15,100 nt of DNA from an uncultured Bacilli bacterium (GTDB lineage Bacteria > Bacillota_I > Bacilli_A > RF39 > UBA660): the NCBI GenBank assembly GCA_934122275.1, contig CAKOWI010000015.1, forward strand, positions 1-15,100, in the 5' to 3' direction. The translations under genes were made by a program, and so were the position numbers. The notes under the pieces are model-generated. The model searched no databases, was not told the DNA's origin, and saw only the letters and a list, made by a program, of their open reading frames with translations. Shown piece after piece: positions 7,081 through 13,952 of the stretch (position 1 is the first letter of the stretch; every line of letters begins with the position of its first letter).

Positions 7081-7186
7081 TGTTATAATTGATTTACCAA
7101 GTATTATTAAATACTTTTACTACTTTGGTGCAAAACTCGTTAGTTTATTGCCCCATAAGAAAATAAAGCCTTTATAGGGCTTTTTT
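7081..7186 (+). ncRNA. Candidate ~90-nt structured small RNA or attenuator between accessory and core genes
   Basis: An extended -10 sequence TGTTATAAT (7081-7089) predicts a start near 7096. The transcript would end at the terminator at 7165-7186. In between, ACCAA (7096-7100) pairs with TTGGT (7125-7129), enclosing a GTATT/AATAC hairpin. GCAA-AACT (7130-7137) pairs with AGTT-TA-TTGC (7142-7151) around CGTT. GCCC-ATAA (7150-7158) can also pair with TTAT-GGGC (7172-7180), which would open both the second hairpin and the terminator. No ORF of useful size is present. The closest match in style is an orphan sRNA or riboswitch-like attenuator; I recognise no known class. The rest of the gap, 7187-7316, is featureless AT-rich DNA. 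Confidence 0.5.
7165..7186 (+). terminator. Intrinsic terminator before ddl
   Basis: AAAGCC (7165-7170) pairs with GGCTTT (7178-7183), with loop TTTATAG and a T-run to 7186. It ends either the HipA-like/DUF3037 operon or the candidate small RNA that starts near 7096. Confidence 0.75.
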
Positions 7187-7316
7187 AATACATTAAATTA
7201 ATTTTGGTTTTATATTTAGTCTTACTTAAAATTAATATTTATATAATACTTCATCAAAAAAGCATTTTTAAAATTATTATATGTACCAAAAATCTATGCA
7301 GATAATATTAATATAT

Positions 7317-7345
7317 TTGAAAAATTTATAAATAAATTATAGAAT
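7317..7345 (+). promoter_or_regulatory. Promoter of ddl
   Basis: TTGAAA (7317-7322) and TAGAAT (7340-7345) are 17 bases apart. The predicted start near 7352 falls inside the left arm of the hairpin at 7349-7382, so the leader would consist almost entirely of that hairpin. Confidence 0.6.
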
Positions 7346-7348
7346 ACC

Positions 7349-7382
7349 AACACTTCATTAAAATATAATTTAATGAGGTGTT
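7349..7382 (+). promoter_or_regulatory. 14-bp hairpin that buries the ddl ribosome-binding site
   Basis: AACACTTCATTAAA (7349-7362) pairs with TTTAATGAGGTGTT (7369-7382) around loop ATATAA, 14 bp with a single G-T pair. The ribosome-binding site GAGGTG (7375-7380) lies wholly in the 3' arm, five bases before the apparent start at 7387. As RNA it would hide the site (translational control, possibly temperature- or ligand-dependent). As DNA it is a palindrome over the transcription start (operator). It lacks the long T-run expected of a terminator. Confidence 0.6.
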
Positions 7383-7386
7383 TATT

Positions 7387-8385
7387 ATAAAGAAGGTATT
7401 GATATTATTTGGAGGTAATTCAAGTGAGCATTATATTTCTTGTAAATCATGTGCTAGTGTTGTAAAAAATATAGATAAAGAAAAATATGATTATGAAGTA
7501 GTTGGTATTTCTAAGGAAAATACATGGTATAAATTTAGTGATGATATATCTTATTTAGAAAATGGCAATTGGCAAAAAGCTAATATTTTGGAAATAGATA
7601 ATATCATTAATTATATAAAAAAATTTGATGTTGTTTTCCCAGTAATGCATGGAACTAATGCGGAAGATGGTAATTTGCAAGGATTCTTTGATTTATTTAA
7701 TATTAAGTATGTTGGATGTAAGACTTTATCGAGTGCCTTATTAATGGATAAGGCTATTACAAAATTAATGCTTAAGAGTCTTGATATACCATATGTACCA
7801 TACTTATTAATTGAATATAAATATAAAGTAGATGATATAGTAAATGAAATAGGATTTCCTATGATTATAAAACCATCAAATGGAGGGTCTTCAATAGGGA
7901 TTAGTAAAGCTAGTAATAAAAAAGAACTTATAAATGCTATAAAAATAGCTAAAAGATATGATGATAAAATCTTGGTAGAAAAATTCGTTAAAGCAAGGGA
8001 ATTTGAAGTAGCTGTTTTACAAACAAAGGAGAAAACTATTTGTTCACAAATAGGTGAAATAAAGTCTGCAAATGAGTTTTACGATTATGATGCAAAATAT
8101 GATAATAAGGATTCATATACCATAATTCCAAATGATTTAAGCGAAGATATTAAATTAAAAATAAGAAGATATGCACTTAAATTATTTGAGTCATTGGATT
8201 GTAAATGCTTATCAAGAATAGATTTTTTCTATGATGAAGAAAATAATAAAGTATATTTAAATGAAGCTAACACAATACCGGGATTTACTGATATTAGTAT
8301 GTATCCTAAACTTATTGAAAATGAAGGTATAAAGTATAAAGATTTAATAAGTATTTTAATTGATAATGCTATCGGTTCACATTAA
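7387..8385 (+). CDS. ddl: D-alanine--D-alanine ligase, apparent AUA start
   Basis: Cytosolic ATP-grasp ligase that joins two D-Ala for peptidoglycan precursors. From the ATA start the product is 332 aa, usual for Ddl, and begins K-K-V-L-I-L-F-G-G-N-S-S-E-H, with the catalytic Glu14. Other motifs are H-G-T-N-A-E-D-G (88-95, where most ligases have Gly instead of Ala92), K-P-S-N-G-G-S-S-I-G (162-171), E-F-Y-D-Y-D-A-K-Y (230-238, with the Tyr typical of D-Ala-D-Ala rather than D-lactate ligases), R-I-D-F-F (277-281) and N-E-A-N-T-I-P-G-F-T (292-301). D-Ala-D-Ser specificity cannot be excluded. GTG 7378 lies inside the ribosome-binding site GAGGTG, and ATA 7387 is at the correct 6-base distance. 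Its presence implies a peptidoglycan wall. A promoter at 7317-7345 and a hairpin over the ribosome-binding site suggest tight control. Confidence 0.88.
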   Translation: MKKVLILFGGNSSEHYISCKSCASVVKNIDKEKYDYEVVGISKENTWYKFSDDISYLENGNWQKANILEIDNIINYIKKFDVVFPVMHGTNAEDGNLQGFFDLFNIKYVGCKTLSSALLMDKAITKLMLKSLDIPYVPYLLIEYKYKVDDIVNEIGFPMIIKPSNGGSSIGISKASNKKELINAIKIAKRYDDKILVEKFVKAREFEVAVLQTKEKTICSQIGEIKSANEFYDYDAKYDNKDSYTIIPNDLSEDIKLKIRRYALKLFESLDCKCLSRIDFFYDEENNKVYLNEANTIPGFTDISMYPKLIENEGIKYKDLISILIDNAIGSH

Positions 8386-8397
8386 GTGAACTTTTTT
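8375..8397 (+). terminator. Terminator overlapping the ddl stop codon
   Basis: GTTCAC (8375-8380) pairs with GTGAAC (8386-8391) around ATTAA, followed by T6. The left arm encodes the last residues of Ddl and the TAA stop (8383-8385) lies in the loop. Confidence 0.75.
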
Positions 8398-8404
8398 GTA
8401 TAAT
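8376..8404 (+). promoter_or_regulatory. Candidate ylmH promoter overlapping the ddl terminator
   Basis: TTCACA (8376-8381) and TATAAT (8399-8404) are 17 bases apart. The start would fall near 8411, at or within the AAGGTG ribosome-binding site before ATG 8421, so the leader would be extremely short. The boxes are good but the geometry is tight. Read-through from ddl is an alternative source of ylmH mRNA. Confidence 0.4.
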
Positions 8405-8420
8405 AAAAAAGGTGAAATAA

Positions 8421-9113
8421 ATGAAATCAGATATTTATAGAATAAATAATGCTGTGGAAAAAGTTAGAAATGGCAAGAATACACAGTTTTTGGACGGAAA
8501 AGAGTTTAAATTAGCATCACAAAAGCTAAAGGGATATGAATATAAGGTGTATTATCCACATAAAAGTTGTGAAAAAGTAATTTTATATACAGGAAAAGTA
8601 CCAGAAGTTACATTATTTAAAATTTATACTGTGGATAAAATAAGACACCAGGATATATTAGGAAGTTTATTTGCACTTAATATAGATTCATCATGTTTTG
8701 GTGATATAATTCTATTTGATAACAATTATTATGTATTTATTATAAAAGAAATGGCGGATTATATAAAAAATAATTTAAAAATTATTGGTAATTGCACAAT
8801 TAATCTTGAAGAAGTTAGTCTTAATACTTTAGATAATTATGAGAGAATGTATGAAGAACATGAAATTATAATATCAAGTCTTAGGATAGATAATGTAATT
8901 TCTGGTATAATTAATTCATCTAGAAGTAAAGCTTTAGAAAAGATAAAAAATAAAGAAGTAATAGTTAATTATGAAGTTATGAATAAATGTTCATACACTG
9001 TAAAGGAAAACGATATAATTAGTATAAAACGTTTTGGTAAATATAAATATGTTGGTAAAATAAACGAAACAAAGAAAAACAATTATGTTATAAAGTTTCT
9101 AAAGTATATATAA
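8421..9113 (+). CDS. ylmH: YlmH-family S4-domain RNA-binding protein
   Basis: Cytosolic RNA-binding protein of 230 aa, a normal length for YlmH. The N-terminal half holds the family signature V-D-K-I-R-H-Q-D-I-L-G-S-L-F-A-L-N-I (71-88), followed by an FGDI-like strand (F-G-D-I-I-L-F-D). The C-terminal S4 domain spans about 154-215 (L-R-I-D-N-V-I-S-G-I-x-x-S-S-R-S-K-A, then V-K-E-N-D-I-I-S-I-K). In Bacillus subtilis YlmH is encoded in the ylm/divIVA cell-division cluster and has been linked to ribosome-associated quality control through its RqcP-like S4 domain. Here it lies between ddl and mnmA instead. AAGGTG lies 6 bases before ATG. The gene follows the ddl terminator by 23 bases. Confidence 0.85.
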   Translation: MKSDIYRINNAVEKVRNGKNTQFLDGKEFKLASQKLKGYEYKVYYPHKSCEKVILYTGKVPEVTLFKIYTVDKIRHQDILGSLFALNIDSSCFGDIILFDNNYYVFIIKEMADYIKNNLKIIGNCTINLEEVSLNTLDNYERMYEEHEIIISSLRIDNVISGIINSSRSKALEKIKNKEVIVNYEVMNKCSYTVKENDIISIKRFGKYKYVGKINETKKNNYVIKFLKYI

Positions 9114-9117
9114 AGTG

Positions 9118-9147
9118 TTGAAAATTTAATTAGAAATGGTGTACAAT
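9118..9147 (+). promoter_or_regulatory. Promoter of mnmA
   Basis: TTGAAA (9118-9123) and TACAAT (9142-9147) are 18 bases apart. The start would lie near 9154, leaving a leader of about 28 bases with AAGGTG (9171-9176) before ATG 9182. Confidence 0.6.
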
Positions 9148-9181
9148 AGGCAAAAGGGATTTATTAAAAGAAGGTGTATTT

Positions 9182-10291
9182 ATGAATAAGAAAGTAGTTA
9201 TAGGTATGAGCGGTGGTGTTGATTCATCTGTTGCAGCAATTATACTTCAAAAACAAGGATATGATGTAATTGGACTTTTTATGCGTAATTGGGATTCATT
9301 TGCAGATGGTGAACTTGATGGTGCACCAACTACTAGTGAAGGAATATGTCCTCAGGAACTTGATTATAATGATGCTAAAAAAGTTTGTGATAAGTTAGGC
9401 ATACCATTATACAGAAAAGACTTTATAAAAGAATACTGGGATTATGTTTTTACTTACTTTTTAGATGAATTAAAAAAGGGTAGAACTCCTAATCCAGATA
9501 TCATGTGTAATAAATATATTAAGTTTGATCAGTTTGCTAAAGAAGCCGAAAAACTAGGAGCTGATTATATTGCAACGGGACATTATGCTAGAATAAAGGA
9601 CGGACAGTTATTAAGAGCAGTAGATGATAATAAGGATCAGTCTTACTTTTTATCACAAGTATCTAAAAAACAACTTAAAAATGTTTTATTTCCAATAGGA
9701 GATATGGTAAAGCCTGATGTAAGAAAAATAGCAGAAGAATATGGTCTTGTAACGGCTAAGAAAAAAGATTCTACTGGAATTTGTTTTATAGGTGAAAGAA
9801 ATTTTTCTAACTTTTTGAAGAATTATTTACCAAATAAACCTGGTGATATAGTTGATATTAGAACTAATAAAAAAATAGGTGAACATATAGGACTTATGCA
9901 TTACACAATAGGTCAAAGAAGAGGACTTGATATTGGTGGTACTAAAGAAAGAATGTTTGCAGTTGGCAAGGATTTAGATAAAAATATTTTATATATTGCC
10001 ACTGGTGATGATAACGAGTATTTAATAACAGATTCTTGTTTAGTAGATCAAATTAATTGGACTTATGATGAAAAAATAACATCGTGTACTGCTAAATTTA
10101 GGTATAGGCAAAAAGATGTTTCTGTAGAATTAGTATGGATAAACGATGATGAAATATTAGTTAAATATCCGCAAGGTGTTAAATCAGTTACTCCAGGGCA
10201 GGCATGTGTGTTTTACTATTGTGATATATGCTTAGGTGGAGGAATAATTAAAGAAGTAAGAAAAAATAATAAAAAATTATGGTATTTATAA
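9182..10291 (+). CDS. mnmA: tRNA-specific 2-thiouridylase MnmA
   Basis: Cytosolic enzyme that adenylates and thiolates U34 at the wobble position of tRNA-Lys, -Glu and -Gln, using sulfur relayed from a cysteine desulfurase. The 369-aa length is standard. The ATP-binding PP-loop S-G-G-V-D-S-S is at 10-16, catalytic Cys109 in N-P-D-I-M-C-N and Cys201 in S-T-G-I-C-F-I-G. A-T-G-H-Y-A-R is at 131-137, and the C-terminal beta-barrel follows G-Q-R-R-G-L. A short insert after N-W-D (about 38-60, G-A-P-T...I-C-P-Q-E) is of the kind seen in Bacilli/Mollicutes-type MnmA. Start set by AAGGTG 5 bases before ATG. It has its own promoter and no gene partner downstream. Confidence 0.95.
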   Translation: MNKKVVIGMSGGVDSSVAAIILQKQGYDVIGLFMRNWDSFADGELDGAPTTSEGICPQELDYNDAKKVCDKLGIPLYRKDFIKEYWDYVFTYFLDELKKGRTPNPDIMCNKYIKFDQFAKEAEKLGADYIATGHYARIKDGQLLRAVDDNKDQSYFLSQVSKKQLKNVLFPIGDMVKPDVRKIAEEYGLVTAKKKDSTGICFIGERNFSNFLKNYLPNKPGDIVDIRTNKKIGEHIGLMHYTIGQRRGLDIGGTKERMFAVGKDLDKNILYIATGDDNEYLITDSCLVDQINWTYDEKITSCTAKFRYRQKDVSVELVWINDDEILVKYPQGVKSVTPGQACVFYYCDICLGGGIIKEVRKNNKKLWYL

Positions 10292-10356
10292 AAAACTAAA
10301 TTTATTGTTTATTCTTTTTTGATATGAATGATAAGTAAAACAATGAGTTTTTGAAT

Positions 10357-10547
10357 ATGTTAAGAGTAAATTATTTGAATAAAGCACCTCAGAAATCTAT
10401 TTTAGACATTTAAAATAAGAACATAATTTAGATATTTGTTTCACTTTTTAGAGATGTATGCAATGAAATAAAAGATTATATTGAACATTGAAATAATTAT
10501 GGTATCAATGCAATCTAAAAAAGATGATTCCAGTATGAACTGAACTT
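10357..10547 (+). pseudogene. Decayed IS3-family transposase C-terminus
   Basis: Frame 1 from 10357 reads M-L-R-V-N-Y-L-N-K-A-P-Q-K-S, then after stop codons V-C-N-E-I-K-D-Y-I-E-H. A frame shift near 10500 continues Y-Q-C-N-L-K-K-M-I-P-V and T-E-L. These match, in order and spacing, the end of IS3/IS150-type transposases: M-S-R-x-G-N-C-x-D-N-A-P-Q-E-S-F-F, then E-I-x-x-Y-I-x-x-Y-N-N-x-R-Y-Q-W-N-L-K-K-M-T-P-V. The catalytic Glu of the DDE triad is replaced by Lys (10393-10395, AAA), and several stops and a frameshift are present, so it is dead. Degraded sequence may begin near 10320. The start and left end of the element are not recognisable. Assignment is by remembered family motifs. Confidence 0.65.
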
Positions 10548-10594
10548 TAAAAGTTGGACAGTTCAATACCGAAATCATTTATTTGAATTCATTG
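10506..10594. repeat. Long imperfect inverted repeat, probable terminator of the minus-strand operon
   Basis: Arms 10506-10542 and 10559-10594 match over about 36 bases with a few mismatches and single-base gaps. The inner TGAACTG/CAGTTCA and AACTT/AAGTT pairs are perfect, closing on loop TAA. Read on the minus strand, the inner hairpin is followed by T6 (complement of 10516-10521), so it can end transcription of the glycosyltransferase operon whose stop lies at 10634. The left arm is the tail of the decayed IS3 transposase. The right arm reads like the same tail inverted, so the palindrome may derive from IS sequence. A segment resembling IS3 ends (AAAAGTTGGACA) sits at its centre. Confidence 0.65.
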
Positions 10595-10633
10595 CCTAAA
10601 CTCTCTTTTTTTATTTAATGCTTGTTAAAAGAT

Positions 10634-11722
10634 TCATTTTGAAGAATATTTTTCTTCTATTATTTTCTTATTATTAATTAACCTTTCATTATTAGGTTCC
10701 ATTCTAGTAGCTTTATTTATCCACTTTAATGAACTTTCTATATTACCTAGATAAAATTCACTAATTGATAGTAAATCATAAATAGTATAATTCCAACTAA
10801 AAGGCTCATTTATATAAGTCTTAGTATGATTTTTTATTTCAAGTGCTAAAAGACAATATTTTTTAACATCTTCAAAATTATTTAATTCGTATTCTAGCAT
10901 AGCTCTTTCAACATAAGGATCCCTTAAATATGGTGCTTCATTAATAGCTTTATCAAGCCACATTTTAGCTTCATCATATCTTTTTAAATATTTATAACAT
11001 CTTGCAATAAATCGCATAGATGCACATCTTTCATCCTTCCAAGTTGCACTTTTTAAATTTAAATGTTTAATTAACATATCAATAGCTTCATTATATTTTC
11101 CATGAAACATATATTCTCTTCCAAGATAATGCATATTTCTATCATTGTCTGGATTTTCTTTAACAGATAATTCTAAAAGAGGTAAGTAATTACTTCTTGA
11201 TTTTGTGCTATCTGGATAATGATCTACAACTATTTCCTCAGTAGTTTTAAAAACTTCTTTTTCTTTAGAAAACTCTAATACTTCATGAACTGGATATATC
11301 CATTTGAAACCATTTCTAGCATGAATTTTTTCATAATAGAAACTAACTAACGGTTCTCCTTTATCATCATGACTCCAATTATAAATATATCTTAGATGAT
11401 TTGTATTATCATCCCAAATTTCTTCTAGTTTTTTTCTCCAACCTTTATTAATGACTTCATCAATATCAATACAAACACATATGTCACAATCTTCTGGTAC
11501 TAACTTTAATGACTCATTTCTAGCTACATCAAATCTCCATGGTTTTATCTCTTTAACTGATACATTAACACCTAAATCTTTTAACATACTAACAGTTTTA
11601 TCATTAGAACCTGTATCTAAAACATATACAGAATCTGCTTCTTTAACAGATTCATACCATCTTTTAACAAATTTTTCTTCATTTTTAGAAATAGCATATA
11701 CACATATTTTCTTTTTACTCAT
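10634..11722 (-). CDS. Family 2 glycosyltransferase with C-terminal TPR repeats
   Basis: Cytosolic GT2 enzyme of 362 aa. The N-terminal GT-A domain (about 1-180) starts I-C-V-Y-A-I-S-K-N-E-E, has the nucleotide-binding V-L-D-T-G-S-N-D-K-T (34-43) and the metal-binding D-I-D-E (86-89), and ends in H-E-V-L-E and V-D-H-Y-P. From about 186 to 355 it is a chain of TPR-like helical pairs (for example M-H-Y-L-G-R-E-Y-M-F-H-G-K-Y-N-E-A-I, and Y-L-K-R-Y-D-E-A-K-M-W-L-D-K-A-I-N-E-A-P). TPR-fused GT2 enzymes commonly modify proteins. It is encoded 10 bases after a collagen-like protein gene, and its ribosome-binding site AAGGAAGG overlaps that gene's stop, which points to co-expression and to the collagen-like proteins as likely acceptors (inference). 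No signal peptide. Sugar unknown. Confidence 0.85.
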   Translation of the reverse strand: MSKKKICVYAISKNEEKFVKRWYESVKEADSVYVLDTGSNDKTVSMLKDLGVNVSVKEIKPWRFDVARNESLKLVPEDCDICVCIDIDEVINKGWRKKLEEIWDDNTNHLRYIYNWSHDDKGEPLVSFYYEKIHARNGFKWIYPVHEVLEFSKEKEVFKTTEEIVVDHYPDSTKSRSNYLPLLELSVKENPDNDRNMHYLGREYMFHGKYNEAIDMLIKHLNLKSATWKDERCASMRFIARCYKYLKRYDEAKMWLDKAINEAPYLRDPYVERAMLEYELNNFEDVKKYCLLALEIKNHTKTYINEPFSWNYTIYDLLSISEFYLGNIESSLKWINKATRMEPNNERLINNKKIIEEKYSSK

Positions 11723-11732
11723 AATACCTTCC

Positions 11733-12662
11733 TTATCTACCTAAATATTCTATTAATATAGTAATCGGTGCATTAGTAAAATATGAATTTGATTTTATAT
11801 TTGTAATATCTGGAGTATTTAAATATATAGTTCTTTTAGAAAGATTAATAAGTTCATATAAATCACTTGTACTATTTATTGCAATTATACCTTGACCTAG
11901 TATTTGAGTAGTTTCTTCCTTTTTTATTAAACAGCTACTTCCAATATAAATATTATCAGTGTTCGACTGTCTAAATCCAATTGATACAAAGTCAACATTA
12001 GGATCATATGAACCATTAAAGTAAGGTACAGTAACATATGCTGTAAACGTAATTTTATAATGACCAATCTTATTAAATTTAATTACATTATCATTTTCTA
12101 AAGTAATTATGTTATCAGTATCTAATTCTTTTCTTTCTATAGGTAGTCTTTCGTCTTCAAATATTTCATATCCATCTATAGGATAGTTAGTGTTAAAACT
12201 TACTAAATAGGCAGCTCCTATCTTTTCAGGACCAGGTTCACCTCTGTCCCCTTTATCCCCTTTTATTTGGCCAACGTTAGCCCAAGTGCCTTGATTATCA
12301 GACCATATGTATAAACTATCACCGACCATATAACCATCACCTACATTACCTGTTGGATGCTCTTTTATAAGATCATTTAAATTATTATATGATCCAAGTA
12401 TTCTAATTCCAAAACCACTAGGACCTGTAGGGCCTATTTCTCCTCTTGGAATAACAAAACTTAATATATGATTATTTCCAACTTTTTTTTCATTTACTAA
12501 AGCTTCACATCCAGGATCTCCAGTTAAAGTTTCAGCAATTGTAATAGTATCCGCTTGCCCTCTTATACATTTTTGATAACAACATTTATATTTATTAATT
12601 TCTTTAATAGCATTATTAACTATATTACTATTACAATATTTATTTTCTTTGTTATTATCCAT
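11733..12662 (-). CDS. Collagen-like surface protein with C-terminal beta-sandwich domain
   Basis: A 309-aa protein. The N-terminus is Cys-containing (K-Y-K-C-C-Y-Q-K-C, residues ~25-33). A module of the type I-T-I-A-E-T-x-T-G-D-P-G-C-E-A...L-S-F-V-I-P-R-G follows, then a short Gly-X-Y run (G-P-T-G-P-S-G), then a ~50-residue insert around Y-M-V-G-D-S-L-Y-I-W, and a second run (G-D-K-G-D-R-G-E-P-G-P). The last ~160 residues (A-A-Y-L-V-S-F-N-T-N-Y..., N-K-I-G-H-Y-K-I-T-F-T-A-Y-V) resemble the C1q/TNF-like BclA C-terminal domain. No signal peptide or sortase motif is visible, as in exosporium-type collagen-like proteins. Strong ribosome-binding site AAAGGAGG before ATG. First gene of an operon with the glycosyltransferase. 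Confidence 0.8.
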   Translation of the reverse strand: MDNNKENKYCNSNIVNNAIKEINKYKCCYQKCIRGQADTITIAETLTGDPGCEALVNEKKVGNNHILSFVIPRGEIGPTGPSGFGIRILGSYNNLNDLIKEHPTGNVGDGYMVGDSLYIWSDNQGTWANVGQIKGDKGDRGEPGPEKIGAAYLVSFNTNYPIDGYEIFEDERLPIERKELDTDNIITLENDNVIKFNKIGHYKITFTAYVTVPYFNGSYDPNVDFVSIGFRQSNTDNIYIGSSCLIKKEETTQILGQGIIAINSTSDLYELINLSKRTIYLNTPDITNIKSNSYFTNAPITILIEYLGR

Positions 12663-12809
12663 TTATATTCCTCCTTTATAATATTTTATTAACTATCCAT
12701 AAAATTAGTAATTTTATATTCCCAAAAATTCTATAGTAATTTTAACTAACGAATTAATAAAGTAATAAACAGTGTTTGCAATTTTAATCATAAAATTTAA
12801 AATATTGGT

Positions 12810-12847
12810 ATTACCATTTTTTACTATTACCATTTTTTACTATTACC
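12810..12847. repeat. Tandem 16-bp repeat upstream of the collagen-like/glycosyltransferase operon
   Basis: The unit ATTACCATTTTTTACT occurs twice head to tail (12810-12825, 12826-12841), followed by a partial third copy (ATTACC, 12842-12847). It lies 150-185 bases upstream of the operon's ATG on the minus strand, within the 291-base gap 12663-12953. That gap otherwise shows only the ribosome-binding site (AAAGGAGG complement near 12670) and no clear promoter pair. It could be regulator sites or a slippage-prone tract. Confidence 0.65.
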
Positions 12848-12953
12848 TTTTAACTTTTATCATAGTTAATACAACGCCTACATTTTTATATAAAGTAATA
12901 AATTTAATGGAAAAAGTTTAAGTAGTTATATTCATTTAAAATTTATCAAAATA

Positions 12954-13751
12954 TTATTCATGTATTTTCTTAAGAAGTAAGTTAACTTCTGATATAGTAA
13001 TAGTGCTAGTCTGTAAATCACTTATAATATTTGCATTAATTTCAAGAGAAGTTTCTTCTTCAAATCTAAATAGAGTCGTTTTAGAAAAATAACTTTGATT
13101 ACCACTGTTTTTTGGAAATTTAAAGTTTAGGTCTTTTATAGCTGCACCCTTATCTGTTAAAAGATATATTTCAGCATTATTATTATCATCTATACCAGTT
13201 ACTAGTCCAGATATAGAAATTTCGTATATTCCAGGTATAACTTTTACTTTGCTTTCATCTATAATATTAAAAATTTCAGTATCATTTGGTATACTCCAAA
13301 CATTATCATATATTAATTTACCAGATGATGTTAGTTCATTAAAATCCGAGAAAAATATTCCCTCAGTAGAAGATGGGGTAGTAGGTCCTGGATTACCTCT
13401 TGGAATAAAAAAATCAAAAGTATGTTCTGGACTTCCTGTTCTATCTATTACTTTAGCTTCATCATTTGGTTCTATAGTTGTAACATTGCCAACTTTTATA
13501 GTATCACTTTGTCCATCTTTGCCTTTTGGAATCATAAAACTTAAAACATGTGTATTACCTTTTTTCTTGTCTGTTATTTTAGCACCCTCATCATAATTTA
13601 CGGTTGTAACATCACCAATTTCTATTGTTTCTGGTGGATTATTAGTATTTATATATCTAATTGGCCAACATTTATATTTATCATATTCGTTTAGGAAATC
13701 ATTTAATATATTTCCTTTATCACAGTTTTTGATGTTATCATCTCCCTTCAA
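12954..13751 (-). CDS. Collagen-related surface protein with two tandem adhesin-type modules
   Basis: Up to 265 aa. The N-terminal region has K-Y-K-C-W-P-I-R. Two related ~42-residue modules follow (T-I-E-I-G-D-V-T-T-V...L-S-F-M-I-P-K-G-K-D-G and T-I-K-V-G-N-V-T-T-I...F-D-F-F-I-P-R-G-N-P-G), the same module seen once in the neighbouring collagen-like protein. The Gly-X-Y stretch is reduced to G-N-P-G-P-T. The C-terminal ~140 residues (V-K-V-I-P-G-I-Y-E-I-S-I-S-G-L-V) form a BclA/C1q-like beta sandwich. The frame opens with TTG at 13749-13751, but that codon has no ribosome-binding site. The motif GGAGATGAT (8 of 9 to consensus) lies just inside and places ATC 13731-13733 at the correct distance, giving 259 aa. 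It is probably displayed on the cell or spore surface with its neighbours. Confidence 0.7.
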   Translation of the reverse strand: MKGDDNIKNCDKGNILNDFLNEYDKYKCWPIRYINTNNPPETIEIGDVTTVNYDEGAKITDKKKGNTHVLSFMIPKGKDGQSDTIKVGNVTTIEPNDEAKVIDRTGSPEHTFDFFIPRGNPGPTTPSSTEGIFFSDFNELTSSGKLIYDNVWSIPNDTEIFNIIDESKVKVIPGIYEISISGLVTGIDDNNNAEIYLLTDKGAAIKDLNFKFPKNSGNQSYFSKTTLFRFEEETSLEINANIISDLQTSTITISEVNLLLKKIHE

Positions 13752-13841
13752 CTTATTTTATGTTTTTTTTAGATTACAACATAATTACTTTGTTTATATG
13801 AAAAATATTAGTTCAAAAAAATAAGATAAAAATATTATACG

Positions 13842-13850
13842 TGTTATAAT
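13842..13850 (+). promoter_or_regulatory. Extended -10 promoter for tag
   Basis: TGTTATAAT (13842-13850) is an extended -10 element without a clear -35 box. A start near 13857 leaves a ~95-base leader. The same 201-base spacer (13752-13952) also has TATAAT-like boxes on the minus strand (around 13837 and 13853) that could serve the divergent collagen-like gene. I see no other structure in it. Confidence 0.45.
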
Positions 13851-13952
13851 GTATTATAGTTTAAAATAATTAGTTAGATTTGGTACAAAAACTATAGTAA
13901 AGTAAAAATAACTTATATTGTTAAAAAATATGTTGAAGAAAGGGATTAGAAT

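Noticed and set aside
11451..11744. Plus-strand frame of 97 codons
   Set aside because: Antisense to the glycosyltransferase catalytic domain. Ser/Thr/Leu composition reflects the complementary strand.
13249..13596. Plus-strand frame of 115 codons
   Set aside because: Antisense to the modules of the second collagen-related gene; no start signals.
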